NCBI RefSeq assembly: GCF_014654205.1
Contig: NZ_BNAW01000004.1
Coordinates: 62,001 to 126,000 of the forward strand
Direction: 5' to 3'
DNA: 64,000 bases
DNA from: Amycolatopsis bullii
GTDB taxonomy: Bacteria > Actinomycetota > Actinomycetes > Mycobacteriales > Pseudonocardiaceae
In this document: in pieces, positions 57,561 to 64,000 of the stretch
Layout: each line of letters opens with the position of its first letter
How positions within the stretch are numbered: position 1 is the first letter of the stretch
Made by a program: the position numbers and the translations under genes
The notes under the pieces: generated by a model
What the model saw: only the letters and a program-made list of their open reading frames with translations
The model's database searches: none
Told to the model about the DNA's origin: nothing

Positions 57561-59933
57561 TCACCGGTGAGGTGGGCCGCGGGGCTCGCCGCGGCGGGAT
57601 ATTGCTGTTCCGGTCAGCACTGCGGTGTCGCCGTCCAGGTCGGTGCGGGTGACTCGGGCGCCGAGGGCCGTCAAGGTGTCTATTGTGGATTTGCTGGGGT
57701 GTCCGTAGGGGTTTCCCGCGCCCACGCTGACCAAGGCCACCCGTGGGGCCACCGCCGCGAGGAACGACGGCAGCGAGTAGCGGCTTCCGTGATGCGGGAC
57801 CTTCAACACCTCCGCCTTCAGATCTCCGATGTCGGCCAGCAGGTCCGCCTGCGCGGCCAGTTCGACGTCGCCGGTCAGCAGGATGCGGCCCGCTGTGGTC
57901 TCCGCTCGCAGCACCACCGAGCTGTTGTTGATCGTCGTGCCGTCCGGTCGTTCGGGCGCGCGGGCCGGTACGTAACGCGGGCCCAGGACGTCGAGCGCCA
58001 AGCCTGGCCAGGCCAGCCGTTCGCCCGGGTTCAGCTCCACCAGCGGCACCGCCCGCCGGGTGGCCTCGGCGGCCACCTGGCGCCATGCCCACCCCGGCGA
58101 GCGGCCCGGGCCGACGGCGATCGCGCCGACCGTGCGGCCGTCGAAGACCGAGGTGAGGCCGCCGATGTGGTCGGCGTGCAGGTGGCTCAGCACCAGCAGC
58201 GGAATCCGGTCGACCGCCAGCCGGTGCAGGCATTCGTCGACCGGCCCCGGCTCGGGGCCGGCGTCCACGACGACCGCGCGTCCCGGCTCGGCGGTCGCCA
58301 GCACGACCGCGTCGCCCTGGCCGACGTCGCATTCGACCATCGCCCAGTTCCGCGGCGGCCACGCCGGGGCCAGCACCCGGACCGGCACGAACACCAGTAG
58401 CGCGCCGGCGACGAGCACCGCCATCAGCACCCGCACCCGGCGGTGCCGGACCGCGAGCACCAGCACCACGAGGACGGCGGCGGCCAGGAGACCGCCCATC
58501 CAGCCGCCGGGCCAGGCGATGACCGCGCCCGGGGCTCGCGCGCCGTGCCGGGCGACGGTGATCAGCCACCGGGCCTCCGGGTCGGCCAGGTGGACCAGGA
58601 CCTTCCCGGCCCCCGGCCACCACGGGCCGGTGACCGTCGCCAGCACGCCGAGCACCGTCGCCGGGGCCACCACGGGCGCGGCGAGGACGTTGGTCAGCAC
58701 CGAAACCAGGCTCACCGAGCCCGCCATGCCGGCCAGCACCGGCGCCGTCACGAGGAACGCCGCCAGCGGGATCGCCAGCCCTTCCGCGAAGCCCGGCGGG
58801 ATCCCCCGCCGGACGAGGGCGTCGGCCCAGCGGGGCGCGAGCAGGACCAGCCCGCCGGTGGCGCACACCGACAGCGCGAAGCCGAAGTCCGTGGCCATCG
58901 CCGGATCCGCCACCACCAGCACGCACACCGCGAAGGCCAGCGCGGGCAGCGCCGAACCACGGCGGCCCAGCGCCAGGGCGAGGAGCGCCACGGCCGCCAT
59001 GACGCCCGCGCGCAGCACGCTCGGCTCCGGACCGACCAGGACGAGGAACCCGGCCAGGCAGGTCCCGGCCGCCGCGGCCGACAGGCGCGGCCCGAGCCGG
59101 AGCAGCCGCAACAGGAGCAGGACGGCCCCGCAGACCACCGCCAGGTTGCCGCCGCTGACCGCGGTCAGGTGCGCGAGGCCCGCGGCGACGAACTCCTGCT
59201 CGACGCGCGGGGACAACGCGCTCGTGTCGCCCAGCACCAGCCCCGGGAGCAGGCCCGCAGGTTCGTCCGGCAGGACCTGGCACAGGTCGTGGAGACCGGC
59301 GCGCAGCCCGGCCGCGGCCCGTTGCCACCACGGTGAGGGGCCCGGTTCCGCCGGCGGGCCGCGCACCGACAGCACCGCCACGGTCAGGTCCGCGCCGCGG
59401 GGCGGCATCAGCAGGCCCGTCCCGGTGACCTCCTGGCCGGGCAGCAGGGACGTCCACTGGTCGACCGGGGCCAGCAGCAGGACGCGGCCGGATGACTGAA
59501 CCGGCCGTCCGTCGACCGATGCCGTGCGGACGTCGGCCGCGAGGACGACCGAGCGCGCGCCCGCTTGCCGGTCGGCGTATCCCGCGCTGCGCACGGGTTT
59601 CGGGCGTTCGGCGATGGTGACCCGCAAAGCCCCCGGCAGCCCTTCTGCCGCTGCGATGCGGAGCTCGTCACGCTGGGCGTCGCGGATGCGCCAGGAGATC
59701 GGGCCTGCCGCCAGGAGGCCCAGGACCAGCAGGGCCGCCGCCGCGTCGCGTGCCCGGGGATGGCCGCGCGCTCGCCACAGCACGAGCACGGCGACGACCG
59801 CCGAAGCGAGGCCGGTGGCGACGGCCGTCCACCAGCCGGCCAGAAGACCGGCCAACGCCGCCAGCCAGCAGACCACTGCCGCCGGGACGAGCCGCATGTC
59901 CTGCCGGGTGTCGGCCACGGGGGCGGTGCTCAT
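57561..59933 (-). CDS. comEC: ComEC/Rec2-family DNA uptake channel protein
   Basis: A 790-aa protein with the full three-part layout. The N-terminal DUF4131/OB region spans about 30-210. The competence membrane domain (about 210-500) contains LVLGDTSALSPRVEQEFVAAGLAHLTAVSGGNLAVV. The C-terminal metallo-beta-lactamase-like domain (about 530-775) has the metal motif HLHADHIGG and LLTGDVELAAQADLL, plus VPHHGSRYSLP. In competent bacteria it passes single-stranded DNA across the membrane; most actinomycetes carry it without proven competence. ComEA is encoded upstream. Confidence 0.95.
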   Translation of the reverse strand: MSTAPVADTRQDMRLVPAAVVCWLAALAGLLAGWWTAVATGLASAVVAVLVLWRARGHPRARDAAAALLVLGLLAAGPISWRIRDAQRDELRIAAAEGLPGALRVTIAERPKPVRSAGYADRQAGARSVVLAADVRTASVDGRPVQSSGRVLLLAPVDQWTSLLPGQEVTGTGLLMPPRGADLTVAVLSVRGPPAEPGPSPWWQRAAAGLRAGLHDLCQVLPDEPAGLLPGLVLGDTSALSPRVEQEFVAAGLAHLTAVSGGNLAVVCGAVLLLLRLLRLGPRLSAAAAGTCLAGFLVLVGPEPSVLRAGVMAAVALLALALGRRGSALPALAFAVCVLVVADPAMATDFGFALSVCATGGLVLLAPRWADALVRRGIPPGFAEGLAIPLAAFLVTAPVLAGMAGSVSLVSVLTNVLAAPVVAPATVLGVLATVTGPWWPGAGKVLVHLADPEARWLITVARHGARAPGAVIAWPGGWMGGLLAAAVLVVLVLAVRHRRVRVLMAVLVAGALLVFVPVRVLAPAWPPRNWAMVECDVGQGDAVVLATAEPGRAVVVDAGPEPGPVDECLHRLAVDRIPLLVLSHLHADHIGGLTSVFDGRTVGAIAVGPGRSPGWAWRQVAAEATRRAVPLVELNPGERLAWPGLALDVLGPRYVPARAPERPDGTTINNSSVVLRAETTAGRILLTGDVELAAQADLLADIGDLKAEVLKVPHHGSRYSLPSFLAAVAPRVALVSVGAGNPYGHPSKSTIDTLTALGARVTRTDLDGDTAVLTGTAISRRGEPRGPPHR

Positions 59934-60090
59934 GCCGCCGCCACCTCCCCCGCCCGACCGAACCCGGCCGCATCACCGGCGCCGACCGCAGCCCGCGGCG
60001 TGTCCGCCGTCCGGACGCGCCCTCCCGCCAGGAGCGGGCTCGCCTTCCCCCACTCCGCCGTGGGCCGGACATCAGGTCCGAGGACGGCGA

Positions 60091-60873
60091 TCATCCGACC
60101 GTCACCTGCTCCCTCAGTTTCCGGAACCGGCTTTCGCCGATGCCGTCGACGTCCCGCAGCTGCTCCACCTTCGTGAAGCCGCCGTGATCCGTGCGCCACT
60201 GGACGATGCGCTTGGCCATCACCTCGCCGACGCCCGGCAGCGTGTCCAGCTGATCTGCCGTCGCCGTGTTCAGGTCGACCTTGGCGCCGGCCGCCGAAGC
60301 TCCGGGGTCCGATGGTGCAGCCGGCGCCGGGACACCGACCGCCAGCTGCTCGCCGTCCGCCACCTTGCGGGCCAGGTTCAGTGCGCCCACGTCCACGCCC
60401 GGCTCCGGACCACCCGCCGCGCGCAGGACGTCCGCCACGCGGGCACCCTGGGGCACCGTGACCAAGCCCGGTGACCGGACCCGGCCGATCACGCTGATCA
60501 CCAGCCCCGGTGGCGGCGCCGCGCGCGCCTCCACCACCGGTTTCGCGGTGGGCAGCGCGGGCGGTGGCTCGGGTGGCGGGCCGCCGCCGGCCAGCGCGAC
60601 CGCACCAAGGATGACGGCCACGACCGCGGCGAGGACACCGGCCACTGCCCACCGGCGGCGGCCGGTACCGGCCGTTCCACCCGGCAGCCAGCGCCGGACC
60701 AGCCGGCCTCCCGGGCCGACCGTGCTCGCATCGGGCGAGAGCTGGTCGGCCAGCCAGGAGAGCCGGTCGTTGACGGAAGAGCCCGGATCCCGGGCGGACT
60801 GCTCGAACACACGATCGACGTTAGGGGGCGCGGGGCGGGGTCCGACAGGGGTGGCGTTGCGTCCTGTGGACAA
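60091..60873 (-). CDS. comEA: ComEA-family helix-hairpin-helix protein
   Basis: Up to 260 aa. A cytosolic N-terminus precedes one transmembrane helix at about 75-95 (WAVAGVLAAVVAVILGAVALAGG), a Pro-rich linker, an SLBB-like domain (VISVIGRVRSPGLVTVPQGARVADVLRAAGG, about 125-155) and a C-terminal double HhH DNA-binding domain (VDLNTATADQLDTLPGVGEVMAKRIVQWRTDHGGF, about 197-231). It is the membrane-bound DNA receptor partner of ComEC. The start is uncertain: TTG 60873 or GTG 60810 (VFEQSAR). Confidence 0.92.
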   Translation of the reverse strand: MSTGRNATPVGPRPAPPNVDRVFEQSARDPGSSVNDRLSWLADQLSPDASTVGPGGRLVRRWLPGGTAGTGRRRWAVAGVLAAVVAVILGAVALAGGGPPPEPPPALPTAKPVVEARAAPPPGLVISVIGRVRSPGLVTVPQGARVADVLRAAGGPEPGVDVGALNLARKVADGEQLAVGVPAPAAPSDPGASAAGAKVDLNTATADQLDTLPGVGEVMAKRIVQWRTDHGGFTKVEQLRDVDGIGESRFRKLREQVTVG

Positions 60874-60922
60874 CCGGGGTGTTGTGGATGGATTGCCGGT
60901 GCCGAGCCCGGAACCGGGTGGT

Positions 60923-61792
60923 TCAGTCGTGCCTGGGTGCCAACCGCGGGACCGTCCGCTGGACGACGACCCCCAGCACCCCGGGACCCGTGTGCGCCCC
61001 GATCACCGCCCCCAGCTCGGAAACCACGCAGCCCGCCGAGCGCGGCACGGCCTCTTCGAGCCGGTTCGCCAGCTCCACCGCCCGTTCCGGCGAGGCGAGG
61101 TGGTGGACGGCGAGCTCGACGTCGTCGTCGGCCGCCGCCTGGGCCGCGAGTTCGACCAGGCGCGCGATCGCCCGGTTCATCGTGCGGACCTTCTCCAGCG
61201 GCAGGATCCGGCCGTCGGACATGTGCAGCACCGGCTTCACCGCCAGTGCCGTGCCCAGCAGCGCCGCCGCCGGGCCGATCCGGCCGCCGCGGCGCAGGTG
61301 GTCCAGGGTTTCCACGACGAACAACGTCGACGAACAGCCGGCCGCCGTCACCGCGGCGGCCTCGACCTCCGCCGCCGAAGCACCGGCCGAAGCGGCCGAA
61401 GCGGCGTGCAGGGCGGCGAACCCGAGCCCCATCGCGGTCGTCCGCGAGTCGACGACGCGGACCCGGTCCGGCCCGACCTCCTGCGCCGCCAGCACCGCCG
61501 CTTCCCAGGTGCCCGACAGTTCGCGCGACAGGTGCACCGACACGATCGCGTCCGCGCCATCGGCGAACGCCGCCTGGTACTCCTTCGCGAATTCGGCAGG
61601 AGTCGGCCGTGACGTCGTGACGATCTTCCGCTGCCTCATCGCCTCCGCGACCGCCGCCGGTCCGGTCTCGACGCCGTCGAGGGAAACCACGCCGTCGACC
61701 AGCACGTGCAGGGGCACCACCCGGACCGAGTGCCGTTCGGCGAAGCCCTCCGGCAGGTGGGCGGTGGAATCCGTGACTACGGCGACCGACAC
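60923..61792 (-). CDS. DegV family fatty acid-binding protein
   Basis: A 289-aa protein. VAVVTDSTAHLPEGFAERHSVRVVPLHVLVDG at the start, TSRPTPAEFAKEYQAAF and HLSRELSGTWEAAVLAAQEV are the three conserved parts of the first domain; the Ser/Thr in TSRPTP binds the carboxylate of a fatty acid in FakB-type homologues. VETLDHLRRGGRIGPAAALLGTALAVKPVLHMSDGRI marks the second domain. It sits between comEA and octT as in mycobacteria (where eis intervenes). Confidence 0.93.
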   Translation of the reverse strand: MSVAVVTDSTAHLPEGFAERHSVRVVPLHVLVDGVVSLDGVETGPAAVAEAMRQRKIVTTSRPTPAEFAKEYQAAFADGADAIVSVHLSRELSGTWEAAVLAAQEVGPDRVRVVDSRTTAMGLGFAALHAASAASAGASAAEVEAAAVTAAGCSSTLFVVETLDHLRRGGRIGPAAALLGTALAVKPVLHMSDGRILPLEKVRTMNRAIARLVELAAQAAADDDVELAVHHLASPERAVELANRLEEAVPRSAGCVVSELGAVIGAHTGPGVLGVVVQRTVPRLAPRHD

Positions 61793-61796
61793 GCCG

Positions 61797-62525
61797 TCAG
61801 CCTACGTGGCCGGGGGCCAGCTCCGGCGCCATCAACACGGACATCGCCTCGCCCACCGCGGCGTGTCCCGGCCAGCCCCAGTGCATGCCGTCCGGGTTGC
61901 CCGCGCCGCTCAGCACGTGCTCCCCCACGACGGCTTCGAGGTCCAGCAACGGAACTCCCGCTCGCGAGCTCCACGCCGCCATCGCCGCCGCCGCGGCCGG
62001 GCGCGCGGTGTGCACGCCGCCGTAGGCCGCGGCGCGGTGAACCGACGGCAGCCAGCCGAAGATCGGCAGCTCGGGCCGCAGGACGCGCAGCGCGCCCACG
62101 GCGGTGTCGAGGTACTGCACGGTGAGCTTGGCCGGCAGCACCGCGGGCCGGCCGCGCAGCGCCACCGCCAGCCGCGGTTGCGCCGCGAGGTAGGCCTTGC
62201 GCACGACGCGCCGCAGCGGGTCGGGCCGCAGGTAGCGCAGGCCGGTGCGCAGGTAGGTGGGTAACGGCGAGGGCAGTGTGTCCATGCTGCCGATCGCGAA
62301 CACGACCGCGTCGACGTGGTGCAGGTCGGCCCAGACCCGCGGATCACCGGTCAGCGACCACCAGGCGTCGCGGGCGTTCCAGCCGATGCCCGCGACCAGA
62401 TCGGCGGTGCCACCGAGGGCGGCGGCCGCGACATTGGGCCACAGCCGCGGCTCGTCCGCGGCGCAGGGTCCTTCGGGACCGTGAAAGCTCAGCGAATCGC
62501 CGAACACGAGCAGGCGCGGCCCCAT
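61797..62525 (-). CDS. octT: GDSL-type hydrolase, diglucosylglycerate octanoyltransferase homologue
   Basis: A 242-aa SGNH/GDSL-fold protein. The nucleophile Ser11 lies in VFGDSLSFHGP and the catalytic Asp-x-x-His pair in NPDGMHWGWPGHAAVGEAM near 208-213. By sequence features and position between degV and gpgP it matches mycobacterial OctT (Rv2418c), which octanoylates diglucosylglycerate in methylglucose lipopolysaccharide synthesis. The partner GpgP gene is three bases upstream. Activity in this organism is inferred. Confidence 0.85.
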   Translation of the reverse strand: MGPRLLVFGDSLSFHGPEGPCAADEPRLWPNVAAAALGGTADLVAGIGWNARDAWWSLTGDPRVWADLHHVDAVVFAIGSMDTLPSPLPTYLRTGLRYLRPDPLRRVVRKAYLAAQPRLAVALRGRPAVLPAKLTVQYLDTAVGALRVLRPELPIFGWLPSVHRAAAYGGVHTARPAAAAAMAAWSSRAGVPLLDLEAVVGEHVLSGAGNPDGMHWGWPGHAAVGEAMSVLMAPELAPGHVG

Positions 62526-62528
62526 CGG

Positions 62529-63143
62529 CTAGCCGTGCATCCCCGCGTTGTAGGCGTGCAGCCGCCACTTCCCGTCGCGACGGCCCAGCTCGACCCAGTG
62601 GCAGTTCGAGATCCCGCCGAGGGACGGCCAGGTCGGCACCGGCAGGTTCAGCAGCCGCGCGGTCAGCGCGATGATCAGCCCGCCGTGCGCGGCCAGCAGC
62701 ACGGTGTCGCCCGCCGCGGAGTTGGCCTGCTGCAGGTCGGTGACGACTTCGCCCGCGCGGTCGGCGACGTCGACGCGGCTCTCGCCGCCCGGCGGGGCCC
62801 AGGTCGCGTCGGTGCGCCAGCGGTCGCGTTCACCGGGGTAGGCCTGGTCGACCTCCTCGCCGGTGAGCCCCTGCCATTCGCCCAGGTGCGTCTCGCGCAG
62901 CCGCTTGTCGATGCGCAGCGGGACGCCGATGGCGTCGGTGAGCACGGTGGCGGTGTCGGTGGCCCGGCGCAGGTCGGAGGCGATGACGAGGTCCGGGGAG
63001 AAGCGGGCCAGTGCGGGCACCGCGAACCGGGCCTGGTTCCAGCCGCGGGGGGTCAGCGCCGAGTCGAGGTGACCCTGCATCCGCCCGGCGGCGTTGTAGT
63101 CCGTCTCGCCGTGACGCCAGAGCACCAGCCGCCGCGGGCTCAC
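62529..63143 (-). CDS. gpgP: Glucosyl-3-phosphoglycerate phosphatase (histidine phosphatase family)
   Basis: A 204-aa phosphoglycerate-mutase-like phosphatase. The RHGE catalytic motif is at residues 10-13 (LVLWRHGETDYNAAGRMQGHLD), the second Arg in ASDLRRATDTA, the Glu in LRETHLGEWQGLT and the second His in LLAAHGGLIIALTARLL. Position between octT and rsfS matches Rv2419c, which dephosphorylates glucosyl-3-phosphoglycerate. The GTG start shares GTGA with the rsfS stop. Confidence 0.9.
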   Translation of the reverse strand: MSPRRLVLWRHGETDYNAAGRMQGHLDSALTPRGWNQARFAVPALARFSPDLVIASDLRRATDTATVLTDAIGVPLRIDKRLRETHLGEWQGLTGEEVDQAYPGERDRWRTDATWAPPGGESRVDVADRAGEVVTDLQQANSAAGDTVLLAAHGGLIIALTARLLNLPVPTWPSLGGISNCHWVELGRRDGKWRLHAYNAGMHG

Positions 63144-63535
63144 GAGAGGTCCGGGTCCTCGTCGGCGGGTGGCTCCTCGAGACCTTCCACCTCGATGCGC
63201 GGGCAGTCCTTCCAGAGCCGCTCGAGGCCGTAGAAGGTGCGCTCTTCGACGTGCTGGACGTGCACGACGACGTCGACGTAGTCGAGCAGCACCCAGCGCC
63301 CTTCGCGGGCGCCTTCGCGGCGGACCGGCTTGTGGCCGCTCTCCCGCAGTTTTTCCTCGACGTTGTCGACGATCGCGCCGACGAGGCGCTCGTTGGACGC
63401 GGAGGCGATGACGAAGGCGTCGGTGATGACGAGCTGTTCGGACACGTCCAGCACGACGACGTCGCTGGCCTTCTTGTCCGCCGCCGCGTGGGCGGCCGCT
63501 ACGGCCAGCTCTCGAGCCTCGGACGTGGCTGCCAC
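63140..63535 (-). CDS. rsfS: Ribosomal silencing factor RsfS
   Basis: A 131-aa protein of the Iojap/RsfS family that binds ribosomal protein L14 and blocks subunit joining under starvation. The core is DVVVLDVSEQLVITDAFVIASASNERLVGAIVDNVEEKLRESG, then REGAREGRWVLLDYVDVVVHVQHVEERTFYGLERLWKDCPRI, the family hallmark. It has an acidic C-terminal extension (EEPPADEDPDLS). It lies between nadD and gpgP, as in other actinobacteria. Confidence 0.96.
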   Translation of the reverse strand: MAATSEARELAVAAAHAAADKKASDVVVLDVSEQLVITDAFVIASASNERLVGAIVDNVEEKLRESGHKPVRREGAREGRWVLLDYVDVVVHVQHVEERTFYGLERLWKDCPRIEVEGLEEPPADEDPDLS

Positions 63536-63594
63536 AGTGCTCCTTTTCGGATCGGGTTCGCCCGAGAAGGGTACCCGCAGGCACCGACAGTGGT

Positions 63595-64000
63595 TCAGTC
63601 GCTCTTCCGGTACAGGTCGTTCTTGGCGATGTAGCGGACGACGCCGTCGGGGACGAGGTACCAGACCGGCTCCCCGCGTTCGACCCGATCGCGGCAGCCG
63701 GTGGACGAAATGGCCATCGCGGTGACCTCGACGAGGCTCACCTTGCCGCTGGGCAGGTGGTGGGAGTTGAGCCGGTAACCGGGCCGCGTGACGCCGATGA
63801 AGTGCGCGAAGTCGAACAGCTCGTCGGCCTTGTGCCAGGTCAGGATCTGTTCGAGGGCGTCGGCGCCGGTGATGAAGAAGAGCTCGTCGTCGGGGTATTG
63901 GGCGTGCAGGTCGCGCAGGGTGTCGACGGTGTAGGTCGGGCCGCCGCGGTCGATGTCCACGCGGCTGACCGAGAAGACCGGGTTGGACGCGGTCGCGATC
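63595..64000 (-). CDS. nadD: Nicotinate-nucleotide adenylyltransferase, 3' part (runs past window end)
   Basis: The C-terminal 134 codons or so are present; the gene continues beyond 64000. Visible are [52 protein letters not shown] and the family motif [21 protein letters not shown], where ISSTxxR binds the nucleotide. NadD adenylates nicotinate mononucleotide in NAD synthesis. The N-terminal GxFxPxHxGH motif lies outside the window. Confidence 0.96.
   Translation of the reverse strand, partial: IATASNPVFSVSRVDIDRGGPTYTVDTLRDLHAQYPDDELFFITGADALEQILTWHKADELFDFAHFIGVTRPGYRLNSHHLPSGKVSLVEVTAMAISSTGCRDRVERGEPVWYLVPDGVVRYIAKNDLYRKSD

Overview
The window is about 72% G+C, with dense, often overlapping genes. 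It looks like chromosomal DNA of a filamentous actinomycete in the Pseudonocardiaceae (Amycolatopsis-like). This rests on: F420-dependent enzyme families; a DUF5753/DUF397 regulator pair; a Streptomyces subtilisin inhibitor-like protein; a DasR-type operator before a chitobiase-type gene; and a gene backbone matching the Mycobacterium tuberculosis nadD to hrcA segment. Read along the minus strand, that backbone is nadD, rsfS, gpgP, octT, degV, comEA, comEC, holA, (rpsT on the plus strand), lepA, a sulfite reductase/cysH block, hemW and hrcA. Genus assignment is inference. No tRNA, rRNA, insertion sequence, prophage or CRISPR array was seen.

Layout. 1-2.7 kb: the first codons of hrcA, then a four-gene type VII secretion-associated operon. 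2.7-9.4 kb: aldo/keto reductase with a divergent XRE regulator, methylmalonate-semialdehyde dehydrogenase with a divergent PucR regulator, a secreted protease inhibitor, and an XRE(DUF5753)/DUF397 pair. 9.4-12.8 kb: a two-component system with a membrane protein. 13.0-17.8 kb: a hydantoin/reductive pyrimidine operon (NCS1 permease, beta-ureidopropionase-like amidohydrolase, dihydropyrimidinase, F420-type oxidoreductase). 17.8-27 kb: a secreted peptidase, an orphan PD-(D/E)XK nuclease-like gene in less GC-rich DNA, a serine hydrolase, a siderophore reductase, a TetR regulator with a tandem operator array, a quinone oxidoreductase, hemW and a VOC protein. 27.1-29.7 kb: a two-gene STAND NTPase/TPR module. 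29.7-35.4 kb: the sulfate assimilation operon (Cys leader peptide, sulfite reductase, zinc ribbon, cysH, cysD, cysN, CbiX-type chelatase), closed by a U-tract terminator. 35.4-49.9 kb: mixed metabolic, transport and regulatory genes, including an RNase/barstar pair, a MarR-controlled nitronate monooxygenase operon and a GH20 hexosaminidase. 49.9-64 kb: the conserved core block, interrupted by a SAM-I riboswitch and a threonine synthase-like gene between comEC and holA.

How the genes work together. The sulfur operon would take sulfate through APS to sulfide; its last gene probably inserts iron into the siroheme that the sulfite reductase needs. The pyrimidine operon and the PucR-linked mmsA may be two ends of one catabolic route (thymine to methylmalonate semialdehyde to propionyl-CoA). 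Several gene groups carry clear palindromic operators beside a local regulator (XRE, TetR, MarR). Four convergent gene pairs interlock their stop codons in a shared CTAG or CTAA.

Most notable for follow-up: the SAM riboswitch on a lone threonine synthase-like gene, the STAND/TPR pair with an apparent CTG start, the orphan nuclease-like gene, the T7SS-associated operon, and the four-unit 18-bp operator array.
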